From positions 1-48,066 of the forward strand of contig CAZEHS010000014.1 in NCBI GenBank assembly GCA_964511875.1: a stretch of 48,066 nt of DNA, written 5' to 3'. Under the pieces are notes generated by a model. That model searched no databases, was not told the DNA's origin, and was given only the letters and a program-made list of their open reading frames with translations. Source of the DNA: CAZEHS01 sp964511875. Lineage in GTDB: Bacteria > Bacillota > Clostridia > Peptostreptococcales > Acidaminobacteraceae. Shown one piece after another: positions 40,701 to 48,066 of this stretch (position 1 is its first letter; each line of letters opens with the position of its first letter). The position numbers were made by a program, and so were the translations under genes.

Positions 40701-40742
40701 GATGAGGGTAAGGGCGAGGAGTATGGCAATGGGCTTTTTCAT
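37734..40742 (-). CDS. large SLH-domain surface protein
   Basis: This 1002-residue protein has a signal peptide (MKKPIAILLALTLILPLSS, cleavage near AYAED). SLH-like repeats lie at about 60-235: YGDGRFNPKGVLSRQDTLTLLV, AIALGIITDVENTGLDQ, FNPSRRVARDEMASILAEV. About 750 residues of beta-rich modules follow, with repeated phrases such as 'LKSGDRVKLYF' or 'LTLGDQVDIITRDG'. These resemble small beta-barrel units also present in the SLH protein at 4675-6546, so the two may be related. The C-terminal part is acidic (EENEDTDDEGLDY). The function of the modules is not recognised; a scaffold or adhesin-like role is likely. AAGGAG precedes ATG 40742. Confidence 0.87.
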   Translation of the reverse strand: MKKPIAILLALTLILPLSSAYAEDITLRPDVVVPELVGLPISVEGAVEIQSQPKAAELVKLAQYTDIGGNSAQNDIVRLSFEGIFKNYGDGRFNPKGVLSRQDTLTLLVRMLGQEAAVQQGVLTASQGQSAAAVSALMRTAYSDQAIALGIITDVENTGLDQAATREEVAAWTARAIALEPDFADVDGIYTYKDVQSVKPENRGLLEALLREKIMATDTGGVFNPSRRVARDEMASILAEVSPRVYTNRNLAAVSGMVAGITTQNQSVAGGVITTKTITLQGIDGTVSRLIAAIDSKTGIKTDFGVYKGGKVSTSEGLTLGDQVDIITRDGLAVFAEVLNDGSILNRLKSDNMQGDNLRTYYGTIYDRIPETRKEGDKTYAVDRIRVKNHTGQTFDIVIRTDAATGIRNDIFVTKNGVTGGASLLKTGDFIEYTVKDPDILLFAVAKPSQVTQIKGTIRSVTIPETGISSLTVQDYSNVIGNYPVAGYADISINTGFARMTDLKYAMPVVLTLNNGFITRIGAETFSNPGYIDPANRMVSGTVKSISGDFVTVQSPDGSTRGYTVSSQSQLTKNAQPVSFAALKAGDRVKLYFPDLESMTPKKVEIEGPEQLVQGVYTGKVAQVNGASGLISLKEPSLLKNGQWTATGQYMKDFYLNPTSTIYAQGRKITVNDLKNYHLNGEVYIALKDGYTRPEAVKIVVKNGGERQYASGVYKVDQAIGRFELDNRTNVAYNEGTIFLRDDRMVDMSNLTSQDSVAVVANYLTGQTQAAVVSLNGTQQLQLGGFYVGYVDAVYSSRVDLEYPSRLSDNSMSGVDTGGAASLYFGNASRITDVTDEENPEVLTPYTFFNGEYSKEENEDTDDEGLDYERFYAMAYTDENGEIIDMTIRKSSLFKDSDIDNTLERESELDDEMNDQLNLLVLTKGTVAGLDTTWNRIQMNNGMDWIESQNNWNINRSDMYVGVQDALIVRNNRPITFEDINPGDRIQVIRMRGNAVLVVVEE

Positions 40743-40778
40743 ATGGGGCTCCTTTAGAAGAACTGATTTTTGAATTAC

Positions 40779-40892
40779 GCTCTGCGACTCCTCCTGTCAC
40801 TTCGTGACATCCCCCTCCCAGAGGGTGATTGACATCTCAACCTTCCTCCGGGAGGAAGGTGTCAGCGAAGCTGACGGAAGGAGTCGCAGAGC
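40779..40892. repeat. family B element, permuted arrangement R-CATC-L
   Basis: A perfect 13-bp outer inverted repeat, GCTCTGCGACTCC and GGAGTCGCAGAGC, encloses module R (CTGTCACTTCGTGACA, then CCCTCCCAGAGGGTGATTGA), the linker CATC, and module L (TCAACCTTCCTCCGGGAGG, then GTCAGC-GAA-GCTGAC). Compared with 35863 and 37571, the two modules are in the opposite order. Confidence 0.87.
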
Positions 40893-40921
40893 GGACAAGA
40901 GTCCCGAAGGGCTATGTGTGT

Positions 40922-43900
40922 TCACCGGGGCCCCAGTATGATATAGACCCCTGGCAGGGAGGCTTTGCTGGAGATGTGGCGGTTGTAGGGGTCGAGGGTG
41001 CTGTACTGGGGGACCCAGCGGTAGGAGGTGCTGTCGTACCAGTAGAGCTTCAGGTTGGCAGGATTGTAGCCTGTTGTCAGTGTAGGCAGGTAAGCGAGGG
41101 AAAGATCCATGATGCCGACTCTGTCATAAAGCGCGACGGTGCCTGCATTGCTGCTGGCGGCGGTACCCAGCCGGTAGGGCTGAGAGAATGCCTTCAGCTC
41201 TCGGGGGATATAGCGCTGGATCATTCCGGCGTACTCGGTTGTCACGGGCTCCAGGCGAAGATTGGCGTAGGTATCCATCTGATCGTTCCGGGCAATTGCC
41301 TGGAAGGCTGCGGTATTGAGGATTGCAGGGTGGAAGCCCAGCTGGCCATGGCGCATTTTAAGGGTGATCCGATTGTAATTGGAAGCCACAGCGGATTCCG
41401 GTACGTTGACGATGGTGTTTTGTACCGCCGCATATGCCGTTCCTGTCATGTCCACCGTTGTTGCGGACTTCAGATTGGCGGCGCTGATGGACACGACTGC
41501 CTGCTGCGCAGTCACTTCAGCCCCGTAGGCCTGTCCGGCAGGAACGTCAAGGTTTCCGTCGAAATCCTCTACTCCAAGACCGCCCTGGATGTCATCGATC
41601 TTCGAATATCTCAGGGATGCGATGTTCGACCAGCTGGAAGGGCCGTATTTGTTGACAGCCTTCAGCACGATGAACACACGGTCGTCCGTATCCATATCCT
41701 CGAGACCGTCCAGCTGGGTGATCTTGTACGGCTCTGTCTGAGCGGTGGCCAGGTATTGGAAGTCCTTGTAGTCGTTGTCTTTCAATTTTGCCGTGGTCTT
41801 GTTTCCGATGAATGTATAGATTTCAAAGTAATCAAAGTTGGAGGATGAGTATCCGAACAGCTTGATGTATTTATTGCTTACTATTTCCGCATCCAGATTC
41901 AGAGGTGCGGAAGGCACCGGTACGCTGTACTTGACGGTGGTGTCACCGTCGGAGATGCCGGTATCGCCGTTTAGAACGGTGACGGTGAAATTCTTCTCCC
42001 TGGTGACCGCAGGTGCTGTTACGATCAGTGTGTTTGCGTCGACAAACTGGACAGCTGTGCCCAGGATGCCATCGGTGACGGTGAAATATCGGTCGTTGAA
42101 GGACAGCCCTGTCAGCCCGGTGGTAGGGGCGGTGTCTGTCTTTTCAGTGCGGGTACCGCCAAAAATGACCCTGGCCCCCTGATCAAAGCCGCTTCCAGTG
42201 ATTTTGATCTTCCCGCCCCCTTCAACTGACAGCCATTCAATCTCAGAGCCCAGCTCGGAGCTGACCTCCGTTATTTCAGGATAGCTGATGATCTTGAGCC
42301 CGTTGGCCTTGATGCCGGTACCAAAATCGCCGTTGATGACCTGGATGTCCTTGGCTCCCAGAGTGAGCAGCCCCTTAGGGGTGGTGAACTTCAGCCAGGT
42401 TCCTCTTGGGTCCACCACATCGGGCTTAACCGGGATTCCACCCTTCGAGCCTACGATGACCGTACAGTTGGCTCTAAAATCAGATCCGGAGATAAGAATC
42501 ACGTTCCCTCCGGCAATGGACGTCTCAGCCGGTGTAACGGTTGTAATGGCAGGATCGGATAAGGGATTCCGATAGATGAAATAGATGGGCCATTTAGGAT
42601 CGCTGCTGATGGTTTTGGGGTCCACTGAGTTGGCAATGGCACCGTCGATATTCTCGACCAGCACAGGAAACCGGAGACCGATTTCGGAAAGGGCACCGGC
42701 CGGAACCCTGGCGATGATGACATCCATAGGGTTCTGAGGATCCTTGTTGTCCGTGGTGATTTCCAGGACCTCCATGGGCTTCTTGTCGATGTAGACCTTG
42801 ACCCCCTCACGGAAATCTTGGCCCTTGATTTCGACAGTGATTCCTCCCTTTACAGAAGCCTCCACCATCCAAGCCTCCTCTGCATCGATTTTTGTCTGAG
42901 GCTCGATTCGGGTGATTGTTGGCTTTGAAGCCGGGTTTCGGTAGGTATAGCCGGTAAGGGCAACTCCGCCGTCGGGATTGAAGACGGACACATTCACCTT
43001 CCCTACTGAGTAATAGGAAGGCGTGTCCAGGTTGATATGCGTGGCGTTGTCGAATTCAGTCCGCGGCGCATAGCCCCGCTCCACAAAGAATCGGCCTGCT
43101 GATTCGTCCACTTCCACCAGGAACAGTTCATAATGGGTGCTTGAATTGTAGGTGCTGCTGTCGTAGGCATAGCCATTGGGCACATACCACTCTGCCCCGT
43201 ATTTCAGCATACCGGCAGGGATCAGCAGCTTGGTATCTTCATAGCCTTTGAATGTTCGGGTGTAGATCTTGCCGTTTTCAAGAAGATTGACGGTGATGGT
43301 ATCATCCGTTCCATTGTATCGGACCGAGAGGTCTCCTTCCAGGGATACGACAGCCTGCTCCCCACCACCGATTTTCCCGTCATTGGGCTGGCCAAGGGCG
43401 ATTTTTCGGTTTGAAATATCCGCGAAACGTATCAGGGCCTCCACATTGGACATCTGCTTATCGGGTTCAAGCAAATCTTGTTCTGTAGGTCCGTAATACC
43501 CGGGAATAAAGCTCTGGGCAAAGCCCGTGCCGTAGATATCCCTGTTTTCCTGTCCAATCCGCGCCCCTTGCGTGGGATTCATATAGGTGACTTTGGGACT
43601 GGAGGATTTATAGGTGTACTTCAGTTTGTTGGAGATTCCTGTGTCGTTGTTGACCACATAGACATCCATCACTCCTGATGAATTGGCCGGGGCGACAACC
43701 GTCAGTCTCCCCTTTCCGTAGCTTACGATTTGAGCCTGCTTGGTGCCAAAATATACCTTAGGCAGGATCTGCGAGCTGTAATACTTGTCATAGAACATAT
43801 GGACGGCATCGTTGATAAAGGACTTTGGTTCCAGCAAGCCATTGGGCGGATTGCCGTCGCTGAGGCTGCTAAGATCATCCCACCGGGTTACAGAGCCGCT

Positions 43901-46900
43901 GCCGTAATTGAACAGGCCGTTGATTTCCGTATAGGTGTCTCCCGATGTGAAGCCCGGGATGCCATCGCGCTCTTTGAAGGGTTCGTAGTAGTTGAAATTA
44001 GTTCCTTCCAGCTCCACAATCTCTCCGCCGTTAGTGGAACCTGTGTCCAGCTGAATCTTCGTAATTGCGGGCTCCTTTGACGGGCTGATGTAGGTGAAGC
44101 CGTTCTTCAGGGAGGCGGATCCGGCGTTGAGATTGACCACCACAAGGGGAACGGTTATCCGGTCCGTAGCATAGTCCGCCAGGTTTCGGCTGTATTTCGG
44201 AACCTTGACCGTTATGACGGTGCCTGAAGCATTCACAGAAACATCCGATGACGGAACCATTGCCCCGTCCATGAACACCTGAGAGCCCCTATCAAAATTG
44301 GATCCGTTGACTGCGATCAGATATCCGCCGCTGACTGAGCCGGTATTGGGGAGCACCGAGGTGATGGCGGGCTGCGGGTAGGGGGAATCGTAATAGAAAA
44401 AGGCGTCGGTTTTGATTGCCCGCCGGGTATCCGGATTTTCAACGGAAACATCCTTGAGCCCGGCCGTTATCATCCGTGGGATTGTCACAGCTATCTGGTT
44501 CTTGCTGATGACTCGGCTCCGATTACCGATTATCATGTTTCCGCTGATCTGGTACGGGGTGACCATCTGAAGTTCTTCACCATTAACGGTCAGGCCATCC
44601 TCAGTCGCAATCACCGGCACCGCAGACCCACCGTCCTTATCTGCGGCAAAGGTCGCCGAACCGGTTGCCCGCAGGGTGTAGCTGTTCTGCTGGCCGTTAG
44701 TCAGACGGATTGACCCATCGAACTGTGTCTCCAGGGTATAGTAGCCTGAGGTTCCTTTAAGGATAATGCTCTGGGCATAGTCTGCGGCCTGGGCCTGCCA
44801 TACGGACGGAGCCTTTTCATGGCTTTGCAGAATCATGTTCTCAATTGAAGAGGTGTAATCGTTGAAGACGATCTCGCCGTAGCTGCCTCTGTTATACGTG
44901 TTCACATCCAGCCCGTCCAGCAGTACCCGGGTGCCTATGAGCCGGAAGGCATCCATGCCGTCCTCTGCGGAAACCGAGGGATCGGGCTTGAAATAGTTAT
45001 CACCGCCTACGATCACGAGGGTCCCTTCTGTGCCTTTATCCGGTGCCACGGTGGTGATCAGTGGATCCTTGTTGAAGGACTGCACATAATAGAAATCCCT
45101 TACGGCCAGCCCGCCTAGGGAGTTTATGACGGCCAGCTGGGTTTTTCCAAGCCGTCCTGCCGGGGCCTTGAATTTCAGCACGACCTTGTTACCGGTGAGA
45201 TCGATGGTACGGGTCACCCCTGTTACCGTCTTCCCGTCGATAAGGACTCTGGCTCCCTCCTGTATGCTGGTGCTGCCGATGATGGTCACTTCTTCACCGC
45301 CCCCGGCCGTTACGATGGTCGGAGATACGGATTCAATTACCGGCGCGGGGGGGTCCATGACAAAATCCAGGATGTCCAGGGCAAGGGTTTCACTTCCCAG
45401 GTCATCGCTGTTCCGCTTGGGGTTGATGATCTTGACATGCCTTTTGGCTTCTGCATCGATCTGGGCCAGCTGCGGAAGGTACATGACAATCCGTGTGCCC
45501 ACATCATTGCCCGCCGTCCCGTCCACCACCCTATTGTTGGCATCCAGGACAACCATATCCACGGTCGCCTCGGCAGTACCGTTCATTAGCGTCCGGGTGA
45601 TGCCCCCTGCGTCCTTGTAATAGATGCGGCCGTTCAGATTAGCTGAGTTTCCATTCTTATCGAACATCAGCACGAAGTCCTCGGCCCCAAGGGAATTGAC
45701 AGCCTGTATGAGGACAACCGGATAATTCTGGTGAAGCTTTCCATCGGCATCAGACCATTTATTGACCATGAAGCCGGAGCCCTCGATGGAAATCAGGGTG
45801 TTCTCCTTCATGTAACGGGTCTGTCCGATATGTATCTGATTGGGGTTCACTTTGGTGATGATGGGCTTCAGCGAGCTTGGGATGAAGGTGTAACCGTTCT
45901 TCACCTGGGCGATCTGATCGAAGGTATAGGTCTGAAGATCAGTTGTTGTGAACGTGGTGGTGATCTCCAGGACGACATCCTTTATAGGATCCGTTGCGGC
46001 ATCACTGATTGAGGATGTACGGATATAAAGGAAATCATCACTGCCGTCGAGATATCGGGGCTGGCCTCCTGCATCCTCCTGAAAGGTTGCCGTGGCACCG
46101 ATGATGGCCTTCACCGTACGGGTGGCGCCGGCGACAGTCTTGTTCTGATACTTGAGTCCTGCGATATTGTATGCAATCGTCATATCCTGCTTGCTGGGGG
46201 ACAGAACAACACCCGAAATCGATACGGTGCCCACAAGATCCGGATAAACCGGAGTCAGAAGGTTGCGTCCCTTGATGCTGACAGCCGAACCATTGTCCGT
46301 ACCACTGTTTGGAGCAATATCATCAATAACGGGATTATTGGTGCCGTCGATCAGGCTGAAGGTACCGGCGGTGGTTTCCGCAATCATTTCACCGCCAAGA
46401 GTGTCTACGATTTTCACCGTCTTGGTACCCAGTGAAATCGCATTATTGTTGGGAATCTGCACAGTCAGCGTGGTCCGGTCCCCTGAAAGCACGACGGAGG
46501 GGGATTTGTTGGATGCCGAATAGCCTTCACCGGCCTTCAGGAAATAGACCTGGTAGCCGGCGGAGGCGGGAAATTCCGTCGCGGTGATGGCGATGAACTC
46601 CCCTTTTGATGCAGCATTGGGGGATATATTGGGATTGTCGAGTGTAAGGTTCTTAATTATGCGGAATGAGCTGCCATAGGTGTACTGCACGGAGGTTCTG
46701 ATGCCGTCCACCGTAGAGCCGCTGCCGGTACTTGTTGTACCCACCTCTTTGATGGCAATATCCTGAAGCCCCAGGAGGCTGTCTGACGGAGGGCGTATGG
46801 TCAGCTCGGATGGAGTATGCGGGGGGGAAGCCAGCGGGTCAATGGGCTTGGTGGTGATGCCCCGTCCATAGGTGGCCGTGACCCCGGCGGCCTCAATCCT

Positions 46901-47380
46901 GTCAAGGGACGTACCGCTCATTTTAAGGGTATCGCCGTTATCCTTGTTGACAATCTGCTTGTCGAGACTCTGGAGAACCGGGTAGTTGGCTGCAACAAGC
47001 CGCAGGGTTGAGGAAGCGATCCGTATCCTTCCGGTGAAGCCGTCAATCTCTGTCTTTGAAAGGGTATATTTGATGAAGCCCTCGTTGCTGTCTGCAGACC
47101 GGACGCCGGCGGCCTTGAACTCCCCGCCGATTTCAAAAAGAACTCCCACGCCAGTAAGGTTGCCCCCGAAAATCTGAAGCACGGCGCTGTTCACATCAAA
47201 GCCGATGTGACTCTTCACAAATTCCACATCCGTCACATCGATGTCACCTGTAGTATTGCTGCCTACCTTAATCGCGTGACTTGCAAACAGATTGTAATCC
47301 CCCGGAGGAATGATGGTGATCAGCAAAGCAAGAATCAGGATCCAAGCGGTTTTTCGTCTGTCAGCCTTTAGGATTCGCAT
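40922..47380 (-). CDS. giant IPT/TIG-repeat surface protein
   Basis: This 2152-residue protein starts with a basic plus hydrophobic export segment (about 1-34). About ten IPT/TIG immunoglobulin-like units follow, recognised by 'P.I..V.P..G...GG..V.I.G.NF'. They begin near residues 348, 503, 680, 772, 1002, 1103, 1260, 1485, 1608 and 1700 (for example PAITSVLPNTGSVSGGYLI, PAITTVTPAETSIAGGNVI). A fibronectin-III-like unit lies at about 1822-1930 (VPSAPLNLDAEIVSNKYIKL). The last 200 residues form an unrecognised beta domain ending SLPGVYIILGPR. There is no SLH, LPxTG or stalk domain, so the anchor is unknown. Likely an adhesin or surface fibre. GGAGG lies before ATG 47380. Confidence 0.9.
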   Translation of the reverse strand: MRILKADRRKTAWILILALLITIIPPGDYNLFASHAIKVGSNTTGDIDVTDVEFVKSHIGFDVNSAVLQIFGGNLTGVGVLFEIGGEFKAAGVRSADSNEGFIKYTLSKTEIDGFTGRIRIASSTLRLVAANYPVLQSLDKQIVNKDNGDTLKMSGTSLDRIEAAGVTATYGRGITTKPIDPLASPPHTPSELTIRPPSDSLLGLQDIAIKEVGTTSTGSGSTVDGIRTSVQYTYGSSFRIIKNLTLDNPNISPNAASKGEFIAITATEFPASAGYQVYFLKAGEGYSASNKSPSVVLSGDRTTLTVQIPNNNAISLGTKTVKIVDTLGGEMIAETTAGTFSLIDGTNNPVIDDIAPNSGTDNGSAVSIKGRNLLTPVYPDLVGTVSISGVVLSPSKQDMTIAYNIAGLKYQNKTVAGATRTVKAIIGATATFQEDAGGQPRYLDGSDDFLYIRTSSISDAATDPIKDVVLEITTTFTTTDLQTYTFDQIAQVKNGYTFIPSSLKPIITKVNPNQIHIGQTRYMKENTLISIEGSGFMVNKWSDADGKLHQNYPVVLIQAVNSLGAEDFVLMFDKNGNSANLNGRIYYKDAGGITRTLMNGTAEATVDMVVLDANNRVVDGTAGNDVGTRIVMYLPQLAQIDAEAKRHVKIINPKRNSDDLGSETLALDILDFVMDPPAPVIESVSPTIVTAGGGEEVTIIGSTSIQEGARVLIDGKTVTGVTRTIDLTGNKVVLKFKAPAGRLGKTQLAVINSLGGLAVRDFYYVQSFNKDPLITTVAPDKGTEGTLVIVGGDNYFKPDPSVSAEDGMDAFRLIGTRVLLDGLDVNTYNRGSYGEIVFNDYTSSIENMILQSHEKAPSVWQAQAADYAQSIILKGTSGYYTLETQFDGSIRLTNGQQNSYTLRATGSATFAADKDGGSAVPVIATEDGLTVNGEELQMVTPYQISGNMIIGNRSRVISKNQIAVTIPRMITAGLKDVSVENPDTRRAIKTDAFFYYDSPYPQPAITSVLPNTGSVSGGYLIAVNGSNFDRGSQVFMDGAMVPSSDVSVNASGTVITVKVPKYSRNLADYATDRITVPLVVVNLNAGSASLKNGFTYISPSKEPAITKIQLDTGSTNGGEIVELEGTNFNYYEPFKERDGIPGFTSGDTYTEINGLFNYGSGSVTRWDDLSSLSDGNPPNGLLEPKSFINDAVHMFYDKYYSSQILPKVYFGTKQAQIVSYGKGRLTVVAPANSSGVMDVYVVNNDTGISNKLKYTYKSSSPKVTYMNPTQGARIGQENRDIYGTGFAQSFIPGYYGPTEQDLLEPDKQMSNVEALIRFADISNRKIALGQPNDGKIGGGEQAVVSLEGDLSVRYNGTDDTITVNLLENGKIYTRTFKGYEDTKLLIPAGMLKYGAEWYVPNGYAYDSSTYNSSTHYELFLVEVDESAGRFFVERGYAPRTEFDNATHINLDTPSYYSVGKVNVSVFNPDGGVALTGYTYRNPASKPTITRIEPQTKIDAEEAWMVEASVKGGITVEIKGQDFREGVKVYIDKKPMEVLEITTDNKDPQNPMDVIIARVPAGALSEIGLRFPVLVENIDGAIANSVDPKTISSDPKWPIYFIYRNPLSDPAITTVTPAETSIAGGNVILISGSDFRANCTVIVGSKGGIPVKPDVVDPRGTWLKFTTPKGLLTLGAKDIQVINGDFGTGIKANGLKIISYPEITEVSSELGSEIEWLSVEGGGKIKITGSGFDQGARVIFGGTRTEKTDTAPTTGLTGLSFNDRYFTVTDGILGTAVQFVDANTLIVTAPAVTREKNFTVTVLNGDTGISDGDTTVKYSVPVPSAPLNLDAEIVSNKYIKLFGYSSSNFDYFEIYTFIGNKTTAKLKDNDYKDFQYLATAQTEPYKITQLDGLEDMDTDDRVFIVLKAVNKYGPSSWSNIASLRYSKIDDIQGGLGVEDFDGNLDVPAGQAYGAEVTAQQAVVSISAANLKSATTVDMTGTAYAAVQNTIVNVPESAVASNYNRITLKMRHGQLGFHPAILNTAAFQAIARNDQMDTYANLRLEPVTTEYAGMIQRYIPRELKAFSQPYRLGTAASSNAGTVALYDRVGIMDLSLAYLPTLTTGYNPANLKLYWYDSTSYRWVPQYSTLDPYNRHISSKASLPGVYIILGPR

Positions 47381-47502
47381 AGGTGAGCCTCCGGGAGTGG
47401 GTTATGTATGAACAGGAGCTGGATGTGGTTAACGTCATACTACTGTTGTCTTATCGGCAGTTGGGAGGGAAAGCTTTAGATTGGGGAAAGATAAAGAATG
47501 GT

Positions 47503-47528
47503 TAACCACCGAAGTCACCGAAAGGCTA
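47503..47528. repeat. solitary family A half-arm
   Basis: TAACCACCGAAGTCACCGAA followed by AGG is a two-unit left arm with no partner nearby. Confidence 0.7.
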
Positions 47529-47610
47529 TGGGGGGATAAGGGGGTACTTTCATTATAGGGGAGGCCGGATGCAATGAAGTATTAAAAGGGGGTTACAAAT
47601 ATCCCTCCAG

Positions 47611-47684
47611 GACTCCTTCCGTCAGCTTCGCTGACACCTTCCTCCCGGAGGAAGGTTGAGATGTCAATCTCCCTCTGGGAGGGG
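47611..47684. repeat. family B element, truncated, inverted R-CATC-L order
   Basis: GACTCCTTCCGTCAGC, GCTGACACCTTCCTCC and GGAGGAAGGTTGA are the complement of module L. They are followed by GATG and by TCAATCTCCCTCTGGGAGGG, the start of complemented module R, where the match ends. The junction is the same as in 40779-40892. Confidence 0.85.
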
Positions 47685-47688
47685 ATAC

Positions 47689-47730
47689 AAAAAAAACATC
47701 AGAATCAGATTTAACTCCGATCCTGATGCC
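47689..47730 (-). terminator. rho-independent terminator after the kamE-like gene
   Basis: On the minus strand CATCAGGATCGGA pairs with TCTGATTCTGATG (13 bp, two G-U) around a short loop and is followed directly by eight T. Confidence 0.92.
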
Positions 47731-47758
47731 TTTTCACTTGATCACTTGATATCCCGTT

Positions 47759-48066
47759 CTATACCCTTCCCCGCTCCACTATCGCCTGGACGATAAACGA
47801 AGCGACATCCTCTGCGTAGGTGTTTGTTCCGAAACCTGCATCATAGCCCAGCTCTTTGGCCAGTTCATGATTCACCCGGGGTCCGCCGCAGGCGACGATG
47901 AGCTTGTCGCGAAGGCCTTCGGCCTCCAGCAGCTCGATCATGTTGCTGAGGTTCTGGATATGGATGTCCTTCTGGGTCACCACCTGTGAGATCAGGATGG
48001 CGTCGGCGCCGACTTCGATGGCCTTGGCGATCATCTCTTCGTTGGGAACCTGGCTGCCCATGTTGA
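47759..48066 (-). CDS. kamE: lysine 5,6-aminomutase beta subunit, C-terminal part (gene enters from beyond the window)
   Basis: The last 102 codons of a minus-strand gene are present, and the reading frame is open to the window edge (Ser-Thr precede the first Met), so no start is inside. The segment has VGADAILISQVVTQKDIHIQ, then MIELLEAEGLRDKLIV, ACGGPRVNHELAKELGYDAG and a closing helix. This is the end of the cobalamin-binding Rossmann domain of the KamE family. With KamD it uses adenosylcobalamin and PLP to move the terminal amino group of lysine during fermentation. Ornithine aminomutase OraE is the nearest alternative, but the CGGPR...LGYDAGFG pattern favours KamE. A strong terminator follows, so the gene ends its operon. 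Confidence 0.87.
   Translation of the reverse strand, partial: NMGSQVPNEEMIAKAIEVGADAILISQVVTQKDIHIQNLSNMIELLEAEGLRDKLIVACGGPRVNHELAKELGYDAGFGTNTYAEDVASFIVQAIVERGRV

Larger units (their letters stand above)
47381..47758. other. intergenic region between kamE-like and IPT genes
   Basis: This 378-bp gap contains, in transcription order, the kamE terminator (47730-47689), a family B copy (47684-47611), a single family A arm (47528-47503), and about 120 bp of unremarkable DNA before the IPT gene. No convincing promoter or gene is seen. Confidence 0.65.

Noticed and set aside
40829..41848. 339-codon open frame on the plus strand
   Set aside because: It starts in a family B repeat and continues antisense to the IPT protein gene; no ribosome binding site and no recognisable protein.
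1..48066. tRNA or rRNA genes, prophage genes or integrase attachment sites
   Set aside because: No cloverleaf-like sequence with CCA-end pattern, rRNA-like segment, phage structural gene or integrase was recognised on either strand.

Overview
The window looks like a chromosomal segment of an anaerobic, amino-acid-fermenting bacterium of the Clostridia. The evidence is a V-type ATPase operon, several SLH-domain and 'stalk' (copper-amine-oxidase N-terminal-like) surface proteins, strong AGGAGG-type ribosome binding sites, and the end of a lysine 5,6-aminomutase beta-subunit gene. The genus cannot be named from the sequence. Every confident gene lies on the minus strand, so the natural reading direction is from high to low coordinates.

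Layout, in transcription order. (1) 47759-48066: 3' end of a kamE-like gene with a strong terminator. (2) 34465-47380: a surface-protein block. It holds a 2152-residue IPT/TIG-repeat protein, two SLH proteins and an S41 (CtpA-type) protease. Each intergenic gap here contains one copy of a four-hairpin repeat ('family B'). (3) 33640-34461: a small GxxExxY/PDDEXK_3 nuclease-like gene whose first codons lie inside a dispersed repeat ('family A'). It has its own promoter and an attenuator-like leader. (4) 31819-33429: pyrG. (5) 27038-31652: a stalk-domain protein, a probable abundant S-layer or surface protein (28470-30485) with a strong promoter and structured leader, and a stalk-plus-TolC-like coiled-coil protein. 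(6) 6909-26993: a polysaccharide or S-layer-glycan locus. It contains rmlC/B/D/A (dTDP-rhamnose), an ABC-2 exporter (wzm/wzt), a methyltransferase-GT-GT fusion, three further glycosyltransferases, a VioA-like aminotransferase with an acetyltransferase, a polyprenyl-phosphate sugar transferase, two paralogous O-antigen-ligase-family proteins and a NeuD/PglD-type acyltransferase. (7) 4675-6546: another SLH protein. (8) 1-4250: V-ATPase genes for subunits H/G, C, I and E.

How the genes work together (inference). The glycan locus resembles the slg clusters known for Gram-positive S-layer glycoprotein synthesis: rml genes, a WsaP-type initiating transferase, Wzm/Wzt, a WsaE-type methyltransferase-glycosyltransferase fusion and a WsaB-type ligase. 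It lies between genes for candidate acceptor proteins. The part from about 11.4 to 22.3 kb is visibly AT-richer than its flanks and lacks the dispersed repeats, which fits a horizontally exchanged serotype-like module.

The most unusual feature is the repeat landscape. Family A arms are built from 9-bp units (nnCACCGAA or nnCACGGAA), usually arranged as inverted pairs. At seven places an arm begins 2 to 15 nt after a stop codon. The GxxExxY gene fills exactly the space between two direct copies of one arm and starts inside one of them. This suggests that the gene and the repeats belong to one mobile or selfish system, comparable in logic to RAYT/REP.
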